DNA of 64,000 nt from Akanthomyces muscarius (Eukaryota > Ascomycota > Sordariomycetes > Hypocreales > Cordycipitaceae), in NCBI RefSeq assembly GCF_028009165.1, contig NC_079241.1, positions 6,572,001 to 6,636,000 on the forward strand, written 5' to 3'. Positions 54,515 to 64,000 of the stretch are shown here, piece after piece. Within the stretch, counting starts at the first letter, position 1. Each line of letters begins with the position of its first letter. The notes under the pieces are model-generated. The model had not been told where the DNA came from. It was given only the letters and a program-made list of their open reading frames with translations, and ran no database searches. The position numbers were made by a program, and so were the translations under genes.

Positions 54515-57500
54515 TTACTTTTCCTCCGCCTCCTTCTTGTCGCGGGCCTGCGCGGCGTGGTTCTGGCACCAGTTGTTCCAGTCGGCGAAGAAGGACGTCT
54601 GCAGGCGGACCTCGCCCAGCACCCACCGGCTCTGCGTGTTGGCGTAGACGGCCGCAATCTGCTTGATGCACTCGCGGTCGCCGGCGAGCATGGAGCCCGC
54701 GACGATGAGGCTCGCCGCGCTGGCGGCCTTGCTGTACGCGTGCGCATTGTCCTGGCCCGCGGCCTCGTGGATCTCGACGAGCAGCGGGAGCAAGTCTTCC
54801 TCCTCGTCCTCGTCCTCGTCATCGCCGGCCGCTTTGCTGCTGCGGGCCTTTTTCAGCACCTTTTGGTAGTTGAGGATGATTTCGCACGCGCGGCTGGCCA
54901 GCGGCTTGGTGCTGGTGGTGCGCACGAGGTTGAGGAGCGGCGCGAGCAGGGCGTAGGCGAGCGGGTTGAGGCGCTGGCCCTCGGCCTTGACGTAAATGTC
55001 GACGAGGTCGAGGATGCGGTGCTTGAACTGGACGACGGACTGCCTGGCGTCCTTCTTGTCCTTTTTGGAGTCGGGCTTGGCCTTGACGCGCTGCTTGAAG
55101 ACCTCGGCGAGCTTCTCGTCGAGCTGCATCATCTCCGAGTCGGACATGTCGCCGTCCGAGTCGGAGGATGGGGCGTCAATGTCCTTGTCGAGACGGTGGC
55201 TCTTGAGGATGCTGGCGCAGAGCTCGTCGAGGTCAATGGGGCCTTCTTGATCCTCGCCATCCTTGTCATCTTCCTCATCTTCGTCGTCATCCTCGTCATT
55301 CCCGTCATCATCACTGTCCTCACTGTCATCGTCGCTAGCATCTTCCTTGTCGCCAAGATTGACAAACTCGACGTCAGAGCCAAGCTCGACATCAGATGCA
55401 TCGTCCAAATCGATGACATTTTCATCGTCGCTGCCTTCTGAAGCGTCTGCGTCGATGAGCATGGCATCATCTTCAGTGTTAAACAGCTCCTGTTGGCCCT
55501 TGCTACTCTCATTGGACGCCAGGGGGTCGGTGAGTAGCTGAAGACCGCCGGCGGTAATGTGGCTGCTAAAGGCCTCAAAAACTTGTTGCGAAACCTGACG
55601 CATCAGAGATGAGGGGCGCACAACCATAGCAAGCAGAATCTCGACAAGTAGCTCCGAGTCACCTTCCGTCTTGTCACCTTTTCTTAGCTTGTCGTCGTAC
55701 TGCGCAAGATCTTTGAGCGACTCCATGGCATCGGGATCTTCGTTGTATAGTTGGAATATAGAGATGGCATGGAGAGTGGCCAAGGCTTCGTTGACGTTCT
55801 TGGCCGCCTCAGTCTTGGATTTGCGCTTCAACAGACTGCGCATGCGTTTGAGAGCATCGTCAACCGCCGTCTTAATGTCGTCGTCCATGTCAACCGAACT
55901 AGGGTCAATGGCCGCGATGGCATTGCACAGCCCGGAAAAGTCATCTGCGCGGCGTGTAAGTTTGGACAGCGACGACTCGAGTCTTGACCGGCACAGTTCA
56001 CGAATCTGGTCTGTGAGCAGCTCAGAAGGAATGTCCTCAGGTTGCGAGTACGCCAGTCGCGACAGTTCTTGCAGGTATAAACCAAATGAGTCCTTGCCGC
56101 TGTTTTTCTCTGAACCAGCTGAGGCAGATGCATTAAGAACCTTGGACAGATACTCGACGTATGCTCTCAGGTTCGCCTTGGCTTGGGCCTCTTCTTGGCT
56201 TGCCAGGGACGGGATTGGTAGTTGCAGAACTTCGAGAATCTTCTTTTCGCTGATGGCGCTGGAATTTTGCAGCAGACGGTCGATGGTCTTGGAAGACGTG
56301 CGCTGGTCAAAGGTGTAGACGCCGTTACCTGTAAGCAGATTGCGAAGAACAGTGGTGAGGCTTTTAGGGTGTGCTGCCACGGTGTTCTCGATAGCCTTCA
56401 GGGCCTTGACGGCGGCTCTGTGTAGATATCGGTCCTCTTTGGCGGCTTGGTTCATCATACAGCTTAATAAATTCTTGGAAAAGAGCTTGGCGACCTTGGA
56501 CTTTTGATCCACCAGTTCCTCGAGCATCTTTTGGAATACCATGAAACCTTTGAACTTTTGACCGTCTGTGGCGTTTTTGGAAAAGAAACCATCTGGTTGC
56601 TGTTAATGGCGTATTCATCGAGAGAAAGAGTCAGACTTACCATCTACGACTCGTTGCCAAAATTGATCAAGCTCGTCGGCTTTGACGCCCTCGCCTGCAT
56701 AGTATGCCAGGATGATATCCCAGACAAAGTGCAGTTGGGCCGTCCAATTCGCTTGCTTCGGGGCATTTCCCTTCTTTTCATTGGCATCCTTGCTCGATTC
56801 GTTGAAGTTCTCTCTGAGCACCGCGGCGAGATCGCCTAGGGTCTTGCTTGCAAGCGGGTGTCGCCAGGGCTTGACCTTGATGTCGGGGTACCTGCTCATG
56901 GCGGTGATCCAGAAAGCAACACCATCCGCAGTCTTGGCCATGTTCGCATCTGCAATCTGCTGCAGCGTCGTCGCGGCGGACTTCTGGTCCATCTGCTGCA
57001 GGGCTTGTACAATGACCCAGCCGCACTGGGAGCGCAGCCAGACCTTTTTTTGCGCAATCTTGAGCAGCAGATCCAGCACCATGTTCCATCGTGTCGGCTC
57101 GCTAAAGATGACGCGGGAGCTCACAAAGCACTCGAGGCCGAAGAGCTGGCCCAGGTAGTGGTCTCGTTCCTCCTGGCCGGGGATGTTGCCGACCGGCTGC
57201 GTCTTGTCCATCAGGATGCGGACAGCCTTCTGGAAGGTGAGCCCAGGATAGTGCGCCGCAGCCAGAGCCTGCTCCCCAAACAGCTGGGTGACCAGCTCCG
57301 TTATGACGAGACTGAAGCCAAGTCGGGCAGCATTGCGACCGCTGGCAAGTCCACGGAACAGGCGACGCTCAAGATGGCGTTCGAGTACGGACTCGGGAAC
57401 CTTTTCTTTGCCGACAAGGCTAGATATAATACAGTCGGCCGCGGAGATTCTCTGGTTTTCATCCTCGCTAGCCAAAAGATCGTACAGTGTAGCTTCTCGT

Positions 57501-57658
57501 CGTCGTTCTTCGCCAACCGGGTGCTCGACAAACGGTCGCTTTTCGAAGATGGCGGTTGTCGATTTGGAGGTTGCATTGGTATCGTTCTTGGCCTTTTTAT
57601 GACCATTAACGGCAGCGCCGCCGTTCTCCTTGGCTACGCGCTTTCTTTTGCCTGCCAT
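54515..57658 (-). CDS. POL5: rDNA-transcription / ribosome factor Pol5 (MYBBP1A family)
   Basis: Two exons, 57658-56641 and 56592-54515, intron 48 nt (GTAAGTCT..CAACCAG), closing to 1031 aa from ATG 57658 (MAGKRKRVAKENGG). A basic nuclear N terminus precedes armadillo/HEAT-like repeats (LYDLLASEDENQRISAADCI, LFRGLASGRNAARLGFSLV, LFGLECFVSSRVIFSEPTRW), an internal highly acidic stretch (DSEDSDDDGNDEDDDEDEED) and a Lys/Arg- and Glu-rich C terminus. The layout matches yeast Pol5 and MYBBP1A; despite the name it is not a working polymerase but acts in rRNA synthesis and ribosome assembly in the nucleolus. Long frames on the + strand over the acidic repeats are shadows. Confidence 0.93.
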
Positions 57659-60600
57659 AGCTTGTGATTCGATTTCAAATGGCAAGATTCGGACAGTTAT
57701 GACCTATTCGTTCAGCCTACTACCACTTGCATCTACGATAAGAGGTCCCAAGAAATTATATTCTGCCGCTGTCTTCCGCCTGCCCAATTAGGTGCATCCC
57801 ACTCTTCGTCGAAATGTATATCTGGATCACGTGAGACCGTGACATCGCCGGTTGCCGGGCGGGGCAGGAGGACGCGACTCGCATTGTTTACTTTAGTAGC
57901 GCGACTTGCGATGCTGTTTACTTGCCGGAATCGATTTTTTCGGCAACGCTTCCAGAGCCGTCATTCGCAAAGGGAGAAGTATTGGACGGCAGGCCAAGAA
58001 AAAAAGGGCAAATGAAGCCATAATTGATCTCGAGGGGTGTCAATGGCTCTCCCTCGACGGACTGGGAGGCTATTGTTCCAATTTTTCTGCTTGCCCAGCC
58101 CTGGTAGTCAATTGCTAGTCTCGAAGCTTACCTTGCCGCCCTGGTGGGGCAATTGGATCATAGAGGCGTTGAGTAGAAAAAGGGCAATGGTTTCAGGGCG
58201 CAGGATGGAGACTTTGGAGCTGGCTGAAAACGGACATGCGGTGTATCGAAAAAGATGTGTGGCCCGGTGACAACGGCGGAAACGCCTCCATTCGGCGTGC
58301 GGCAGAGTTGATTGGGCAGATGCGCGAGTGATGTGCTCTGTCATGTGCATGTTCTGCGACGGGCTAGACGTCCGGCCTTGGTGATGGAGGCCATTTATCC
58401 GGAGGGGTCGGCGCCCAAGTAAACAATACCAGAGTGGGCAGGGGGGCTTGGTGGGAGAGCCTCGCAAGCAAGGCTCGCGAGCTCCTCGTTGGAGGACAAT
58501 GGGCGGGCTAAACTTGGGTACGTGGAGAAGAGGCTTTTTGCTCTGCCCCCACGGCTTCGCCTCTTTTTTTTCCTCTTCGCCAACCCTGGTCGGACGGAGG
58601 GGACTGGTCGGGGGCTCCAGAACAAGACTAGATCGAGAGAATTATGCTCTCTTTGGGGAAGCTGGCGGGACGAAAAAGGGCCGCGTGGTGTCGTTTCGGT
58701 GATAGGGAACCCAGCAGAGCTGCGACGCAATCATCCGAGCACCTTGCTTGGCGCCGCAATCAGCGGTGGCTTTTTGCTTTGCTTTTCCTTTTTCGCGCAT
58801 TGCGCACGACGATCTATACGCTACAGCTGACGAGATGGAATTTGCAGGGCCGTGTGGCTATATCCATGACGTTTTTTTCATAACTAAATAGGCGTTGTGG
58901 ACAGCAAAGAGGTAATTACTACTAATTAGGCAGTCTGACAAGCTTGGCCTTGGCTGGCATGTTGGATCGTAATTTAGGCCAGTGAATCGACGATGAAAGG
59001 TGTATGGGAAACGTCGATGACGCATGGCGACCGGGGTAGAGTTGGTTCTTGCGAGTTTACGAGTCGGGTTCCTCTCTGCGCATGTTGGGACATCGAGATG
59101 TGCAAAGAACACGGGCATGGATGGGCGGTTGCTGGATGTCAACAACACCGGACAAGTGTGAAACTCGTTATGCAAGCCCGGCATGGGCTTCGGCAGCAAA
59201 GTGGGATTTCCGGATCATCTGAGAAGAGGAGAAAAAGGAAACAGGCTTGCCGTTTGTGTACGGGGAAACGCCGACCGGGCTGAGTCTGGCGACGGGAAGC
59301 GTCCGCCGCGGACACAAGAAGTCTACATGCGTCCATGCATGTACCACTTGATGCATCAATTCGATGCAGAGGTCTTACCTATTCGGATATCAACAAGAAG
59401 ATGGTTTTTGAGTACGCCACATGCGGCTGCGACATTTGCCTTGTTTTGGTTATCTTCTTTAACCTTTATTTTCTTTTTCGTGTATGCATCCTGATGTTTA
59501 GTTCTAGGAGCCGGCGTCGCATCGCATGTGCCGTGAAACACTGGACGTCTGCAGCAGATGATGCATTGACGACCACGACGCGGAGAAAAAAAAAAGGTTA
59601 AGTACAATATGCTTTTTTTTTTGTTCTTTGTGTGCATTGTGCTTGTACTCCGTAACCGGCGCAAACATGGATGACGATACTAGTATTTCTTACACCACCG
59701 TAGCAAGGAGCTCGGGTAGTCAGTAAAGTACCAGTAGTCATGAGGCGCCGGGCTCGAACATGGGCAGAAACCAATCGCAAGCGGCGGAGCAGGGGATGGG
59801 TAGCCCTGCGCCATGCGGGATCGCATCCATGTTGTGTAGGCGGACAAGGGTGCATCGTCTAGGAAACTGGAGCTGTCCCTTTGCTTTTTTTGCGTTTTTT
59901 TCTGGTGCTGTTTTGGATGTGGGAGCACAAAGCGAGATGCCGAGGCTGACGTGTGTTATAAATCAGCTTTGTACGATGTCAGGCGGTTTGACAAGTGAAA
60001 GGGCAATACAGGATGCCGTGTCATCTGAGCTGTAGGCCGACGGACAAGCACGTTGTGACACCGAGCAACGCCTGTCGCAAGCCCGTCAGATTGACCGGGA
60101 CAGACCCCGCCCTAGTCTGGCACAAACCCGTGTTACCAGAAAAGGGTCTTGACAATATAACTTATTTTCTTTCACGGGTCCCCTTGTCAGGATGGAGACT
60201 AGGCAAACGGCACGACGTCGTCCCTTTTTATTTCTTGCCTGGCTGCACAGGATGGGGCCGTGTGATGCAAGGGAGAGGCGCGGACAAGTGGTGCTCTAAG
60301 ATGTCCTGCAGTAATTATACAGGTCGTGTGAATTGTCGAAGAAAACTAGCCCCGGAGCCGACCATACGAGGGAGGGACTTTCGAACCAAGGGCAGCGCGG
60401 GGAGTAATTTCGAGAAATCTGCCCTGGAAGTGTCTCGGTCTCAGCTTATCGGCCAGAGAGAGCAAGACTGCCCCAGATTGGCGTGTACCGGCAAGAAAGG
60501 GTTTCAATGGTTGTCGGTTGATGCGGCGCGCCCGCTTGGACCTGTCGTGACAAGTTTTGATGCCGACCAGGCAGGGGACCAACATTGCAGCGTCGCAGTG

Positions 60601-63420
60601 TACGGTCAGGGTTCCTGCGACGACGACAACAACACCACTGGCGCGCCAAACTAAAACAAAGCCCCAAGCATCGCAGGCATCGCAGGCAAAAAGAAGCAGG
60701 CAGAGTTGCCAGTCAACCAATGCAAGCTGGGTCGACAGTCCACTGTAATAAATGCCACCAGCATAGCGCCGCATTAGCGCAATGTGGTGATGACAGGCCC
60801 AAGGGGCCTTGAGACCACGAGCTACAGGTGATCGGCGTAGCGAATTAGCGTCTGAGCTCTGGGTGTTTGGGGGAGAGAGGTCGATCGCGTAGCACGAACG
60901 TTTCGAGCAGAGCCTCCTCCAAGTGTGTACTGTACCAGTAAGGAGCGCTCATAGATGGCGAGGACCTTTGGGAGTGGTGATGAATACACATTTCTGACGA
61001 CCGGTGTAGCTTGGGAATCGAAGAGAATGGCGCCATCATCTCGATTCCAGAACACAACCCGCGGCCCGTCATGAGCTATTATTTTCTGCTCGTGGCCGCG
61101 ACTTCCTGTGCGGGTGACGGGCTGGCTGGAATCTGCTGTAATGAGCGTGTTAGACCGCGACTCGGGTGCTGGGCAGGGCGGACTGCGAGCTGGTGTGAGG
61201 GCGCGCCGCCAGCCCGCAATAGGTAATTGGCTCTGGCGCACGTCGCCTGAGATGAGCGCCTCATGTAAACTAACTAGTGCAAGTGTTTCCGCAGCGTGCT
61301 GTCTCTTATCGCTAGGCGTTCTTGGTTTGGATGCTGTGAGCGAGACAGGATTGTTGGTGGTTCGCGGGTCTTTTTGGTGGGCGTCCGGTTTAGGAAATGC
61401 TGATCGTGCAGATGTGCTTGGGGTTCCACGCGGGCACCATGAACCGGCGATGGCTGATATCACACTGGGCGATAGATATAGTTGCTATAAAAAAAGTAAT
61501 TCTTTTTCTCGTAGATTTTTAGTCGGTTCAATTGTCAATCTGACGAATCCTATGTATTTTCTTCTCGTACAATGGGTGACTGAACTGAAGGTGCCGTAGG
61601 TGTACGATCTACCCAACCATGTCCGCAGGCATGCCATATAATTGCGATGACATCCAGACACGAGTCATCGTACTAGAAGCAATCACGCAACTCGAACAGT
61701 TTAACAAATCATCCCCGGAATCAGGAATGTTTTGTTTTTATTTTTAGAGCACAAATGGCGTACTTGGGCCGGCTGGGTCCCTACCATTTCCTAGGCGTCC
61801 AGCACTACCCTGCAAGCGAACGGTGGGTGGTAATAAGGCCTCGATTGACGGTGTGATAGGCGACTGGTATGCTCTGTGGAAATTTCCGGCGACTGTAATG
61901 TGAGAAGCTTGCCATGCGTCGGCAGCATTTACTACCGGTGGAGATGTTGAAAGAGAATTACAGTATACGGATTATCTGGGCGGTCTTATTCGGCGGCTTG
62001 TCCAGCGAACATGGGGTAAATGGTGCAGAAGCACCTCGTGTGGCATGGGTCAAGGAGGTAAGCACGAACCTGGAACAGAGCAAGCAACAGGTGTGTAGGT
62101 TACTCATGCAGAGACTTGTGCATCGAGATGGGCGTTTGAGAAAGACTGGGGTTCACTGGCAGTACCAGCTGCGATCTCGAGGCAACTTACTAGCTGTCGC
62201 AGATCCTGTTACTTTCGCGGCAGAGAAGCGAAATAAGGTCGAGACAGAAACATTGGGACAGGAATCAAGTTCGTGGAGGGTTGACCTGTCGGTCGCGTGA
62301 AGCCGCCCTTGGGAAAGTTTGGGAGAGAGGTACGAGGTATTGCGATGCCGTCACGGCTCCATCGAGCGAGATTGCCCAGGCGGCAAGCCGAGACCTTGCT
62401 CACTTTGTTAGTTGTACGGCGGCGCGGGCGGGTAGATGGTGAGAGACAGAGCGCGCGCGCCCGGGAGGGGAAGAGAGACTCGGTGCGGCCGTCGGTCGGG
62501 CTTTGGTCTGGTCCACAGCGGCTGGGGCGTGGTTGAGGTTTGTGTGCGAGATTTGGAGACTCCAGCGAGGGAGGTAAAGTGAATGGCGGCGTGCACACGT
62601 TTGATTGAGAAGAAGAAGAATAAAAATGTGCGGTGAGCATGGCCGCGTGTGTGTGCTGGTTTACAATGCTGTACAGAAGAATAGCTGTGCAGCATGTAGC
62701 CAGGTGCCGGATAGGTACAGACAGTTGTGCAGTTGCCGTGGTACTGTCCATTCTAACAAGTTTAAAAAAAAGGCATCCGTACAGTCTGGACAGAGCTTGA
62801 CGCTGTGCCACTTGGTCGTCTGGACAGCAGTGACAGGCCCTGGCAGCTGTCACTGCCGGTTTCTTGGCCAATGATTGCTGTATTGCTGGCTGGGTGACGA
62901 GATAAAACCTTGAGCCTGTCCCGGCAACAAGCAATGAGTCGGTGGTGACCCGGTGACTCGGTGGACGGTCATGGTTGTAAATGTCGTCTCCCAGTGGACA
63001 GCTGTGCCAAGTTGGTTAACTGCTAGGGGTTTTTAGGTATTGCCGTATTGGCCTTGTGCGCTGTATTTTAGGGCGCCTCGGATGATTTGGCGGCCACTTT
63101 CCGCGTCGCCGTGCTGTAACTATCAGTACGCTCTGTACTGCTAGGCACCTAGGTAGGTATATACCAATCATGCCCCTCCTTACCCTCCTCTCCCTGAAGC
63201 CGCCAGCTCATAATTGTCATCGCCAGGCCAGCCAACCAGCTCCCCTGCCGAGTCGCAGCTCTTTTCGTCTTTTTTTTCTTTCTCTCGTGCTGCGGTGCTG
63301 CTTGCTGCTGCTGCTTCGGCGCCACTGACTCCACCGAGCGCGACGGAGCAACCCAAACCCACATACCTAGCTTGGGAACAAGATGATGCATCTCCAGGGC
63401 AGCCAAGCGGCGCGCGCCTC

Positions 63421-63447
63421 CACCTGCACCACCTGCACCACCTGCAT
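63421..63447. repeat. 9-bp tandem repeat (cacctgcac)
   Basis: Two exact units, cacctgcac cacctgcac, followed by a near-exact third (cacctgcat), in sequence that is probably non-coding leader or promoter. Confidence 0.7.
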
Positions 63448-63769
63448 CACCCACACTCCGTCCACACGTCCACTCGCCTGCCCGTCGCCCGCATCATTGC
63501 CTCCAACCCCTGCCGGTGGAGAGTGCGAATCCAGCTGAAGACTGACCTTGACAGAAAAAGCTTGGTAGCGTTGCATGGTTGCGTGGATCTCGCGCGAGCA
63601 AGGTTCCAGGGCAAGGGAACGAGACTCTTTGACTCTGCTACTCGTCAGCCTGCTGATTGTCTGCTGCAAGACAGCAAGCCTCCAGCGCCTAGCCAGCCCA
63701 CACCCAGGAGCTAACCTACCAGTAGTTACCTATCAGTACGCAGCTACGCCATATCAGCCTCTCTCGCTG

Positions 63770-63822
63770 TCTCTCTCTCTCTCTCTCTCTGCCTCTCTCG
63801 CTCTGCCCGCCGCCGCCGCCGC
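63770..63822. repeat. (CT)n and (CCG)n microsatellites
   Basis: A CT-dinucleotide run at about 63770-63790 and a CCG run at about 63808-63822 in the pyrimidine-rich right edge. Confidence 0.8.
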
Positions 63823-64000
63823 TCTCACGCCCGCCCCTCCTCTTGTACATGTTCGCTCGCAAGGCTGCGTCGCATCCGCCCACATCACCCCTAACAACGT
63901 CACAAACTCCATCCGTCTATCCTTGCCTGGCTTTCTTGTGCTTCGGGGCGCTTTACTGCGCTGCACTAGTTACTTTGCGCTGCACACTGCACTGCGCTGC

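Larger units (their letters stand above)
57659..64000. other. Long gene-free region at the right edge
   Basis: Over 6.3 kb with no ATG-started frame that shows a motif or plausible composition on either strand. The gaps elsewhere in this window rarely exceed 1 kb outside the accessory part. The last ~600 bp are pyrimidine-rich with a 9-bp repeat (cacctgcac, 63421-63447), a (CT)n run (about 63770-63790) and a (CCG)n run (about 63808-63822), as in long fungal 5' leaders and promoters. The simplest reading is the upstream region of a regulatory gene to the right of the window. Confidence 0.55.

Noticed and set aside
54452..55441. 329-codon + strand frame over POL5
   Set aside because: It is the complement of the acidic GAY-rich stretch of POL5, with Val/Leu-only composition.
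59995..60654. 219-codon + strand frame
   Set aside because: Starts with GTG; internal ATGs give no motif or signal; no splice-consistent gene around it.
60822..61463. 213-codon minus-strand frame
   Set aside because: No ATG start, Arg/Ser/Pro-rich by composition and no recognisable motif.
63214..63714. 166-codon + strand frame at the right edge
   Set aside because: Starts with TTG and runs through microsatellite sequence; better read as leader or promoter.

Overview
The window reads as a gene-dense chromosome segment of a filamentous ascomycete, most likely a Sordariomycete and plausibly Hypocreales. The basis is the content: fungal housekeeping genes with short introns (about 47-125 nt, GT..CTAAC..AG), a Zn2Cys6 regulator, a ferric reductase and small secreted Cys-rich proteins. 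The order name is an inference from gene style, not a proven assignment. I saw no CRISPR, rRNA or tRNA gene.

Left part (1-17.2 kb) is conserved housekeeping: the start of a Cys- and Ser/Thr-rich surface protein cut by the left edge, then PUF6, GIR2, ACL4, RIB5, MUS81, the arginine methyltransferase HMT1, NSA2, mitochondrial bL21 (MRPL49) and the spindle checkpoint kinase MPS1. Four of these (PUF6, ACL4, NSA2, GIR2) concern ribosome biogenesis or translation control.

Middle part (17.8-40.5 kb) is accessory. A compact set at 17.8-24.1 kb holds a Zn2Cys6 regulator, a Dal5-type anion:cation symporter and an M20 N-carbamoyl (ureido) amidohydrolase. The last two share a promoter that carries three CCG-T-CGG palindromes and two GATA sites. 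It looks like a ureido-nitrogen uptake and breakdown unit. An 8-Cys secreted peptide, a gene-poor stretch with a broken MFS transporter, an unknown 203-aa protein, the molybdenum cofactor sulfurase hxB, a ferric reductase, a secreted aspartic protease, a divergent pair of small Cys-rich proteins and a broken F-box gene follow. A short dispersed repeat with an A/G-rich tail occurs at least four times in one orientation (20.4, 26.9, 37.7 and 46.6 kb).

Right part (40.8-57.7 kb) returns to housekeeping: CYT1, RanGAP (RNA1), a Gln-rich unknown, a tartrate/D-malate-type dehydrogenase, eEF1B-alpha, a hidden spliced 6-Cys secreted peptide, a twice-broken unknown gene, the proteasome subunit PRE10 and POL5. 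From 57.7 kb to the right edge there is over 6 kb with no supportable gene, ending in pyrimidine-rich sequence that resembles a long promoter or leader of a gene beyond the edge.

Exon boundaries were derived by hand from splice signals and reading-frame continuity; every multi-exon model listed closes to a whole number of codons.
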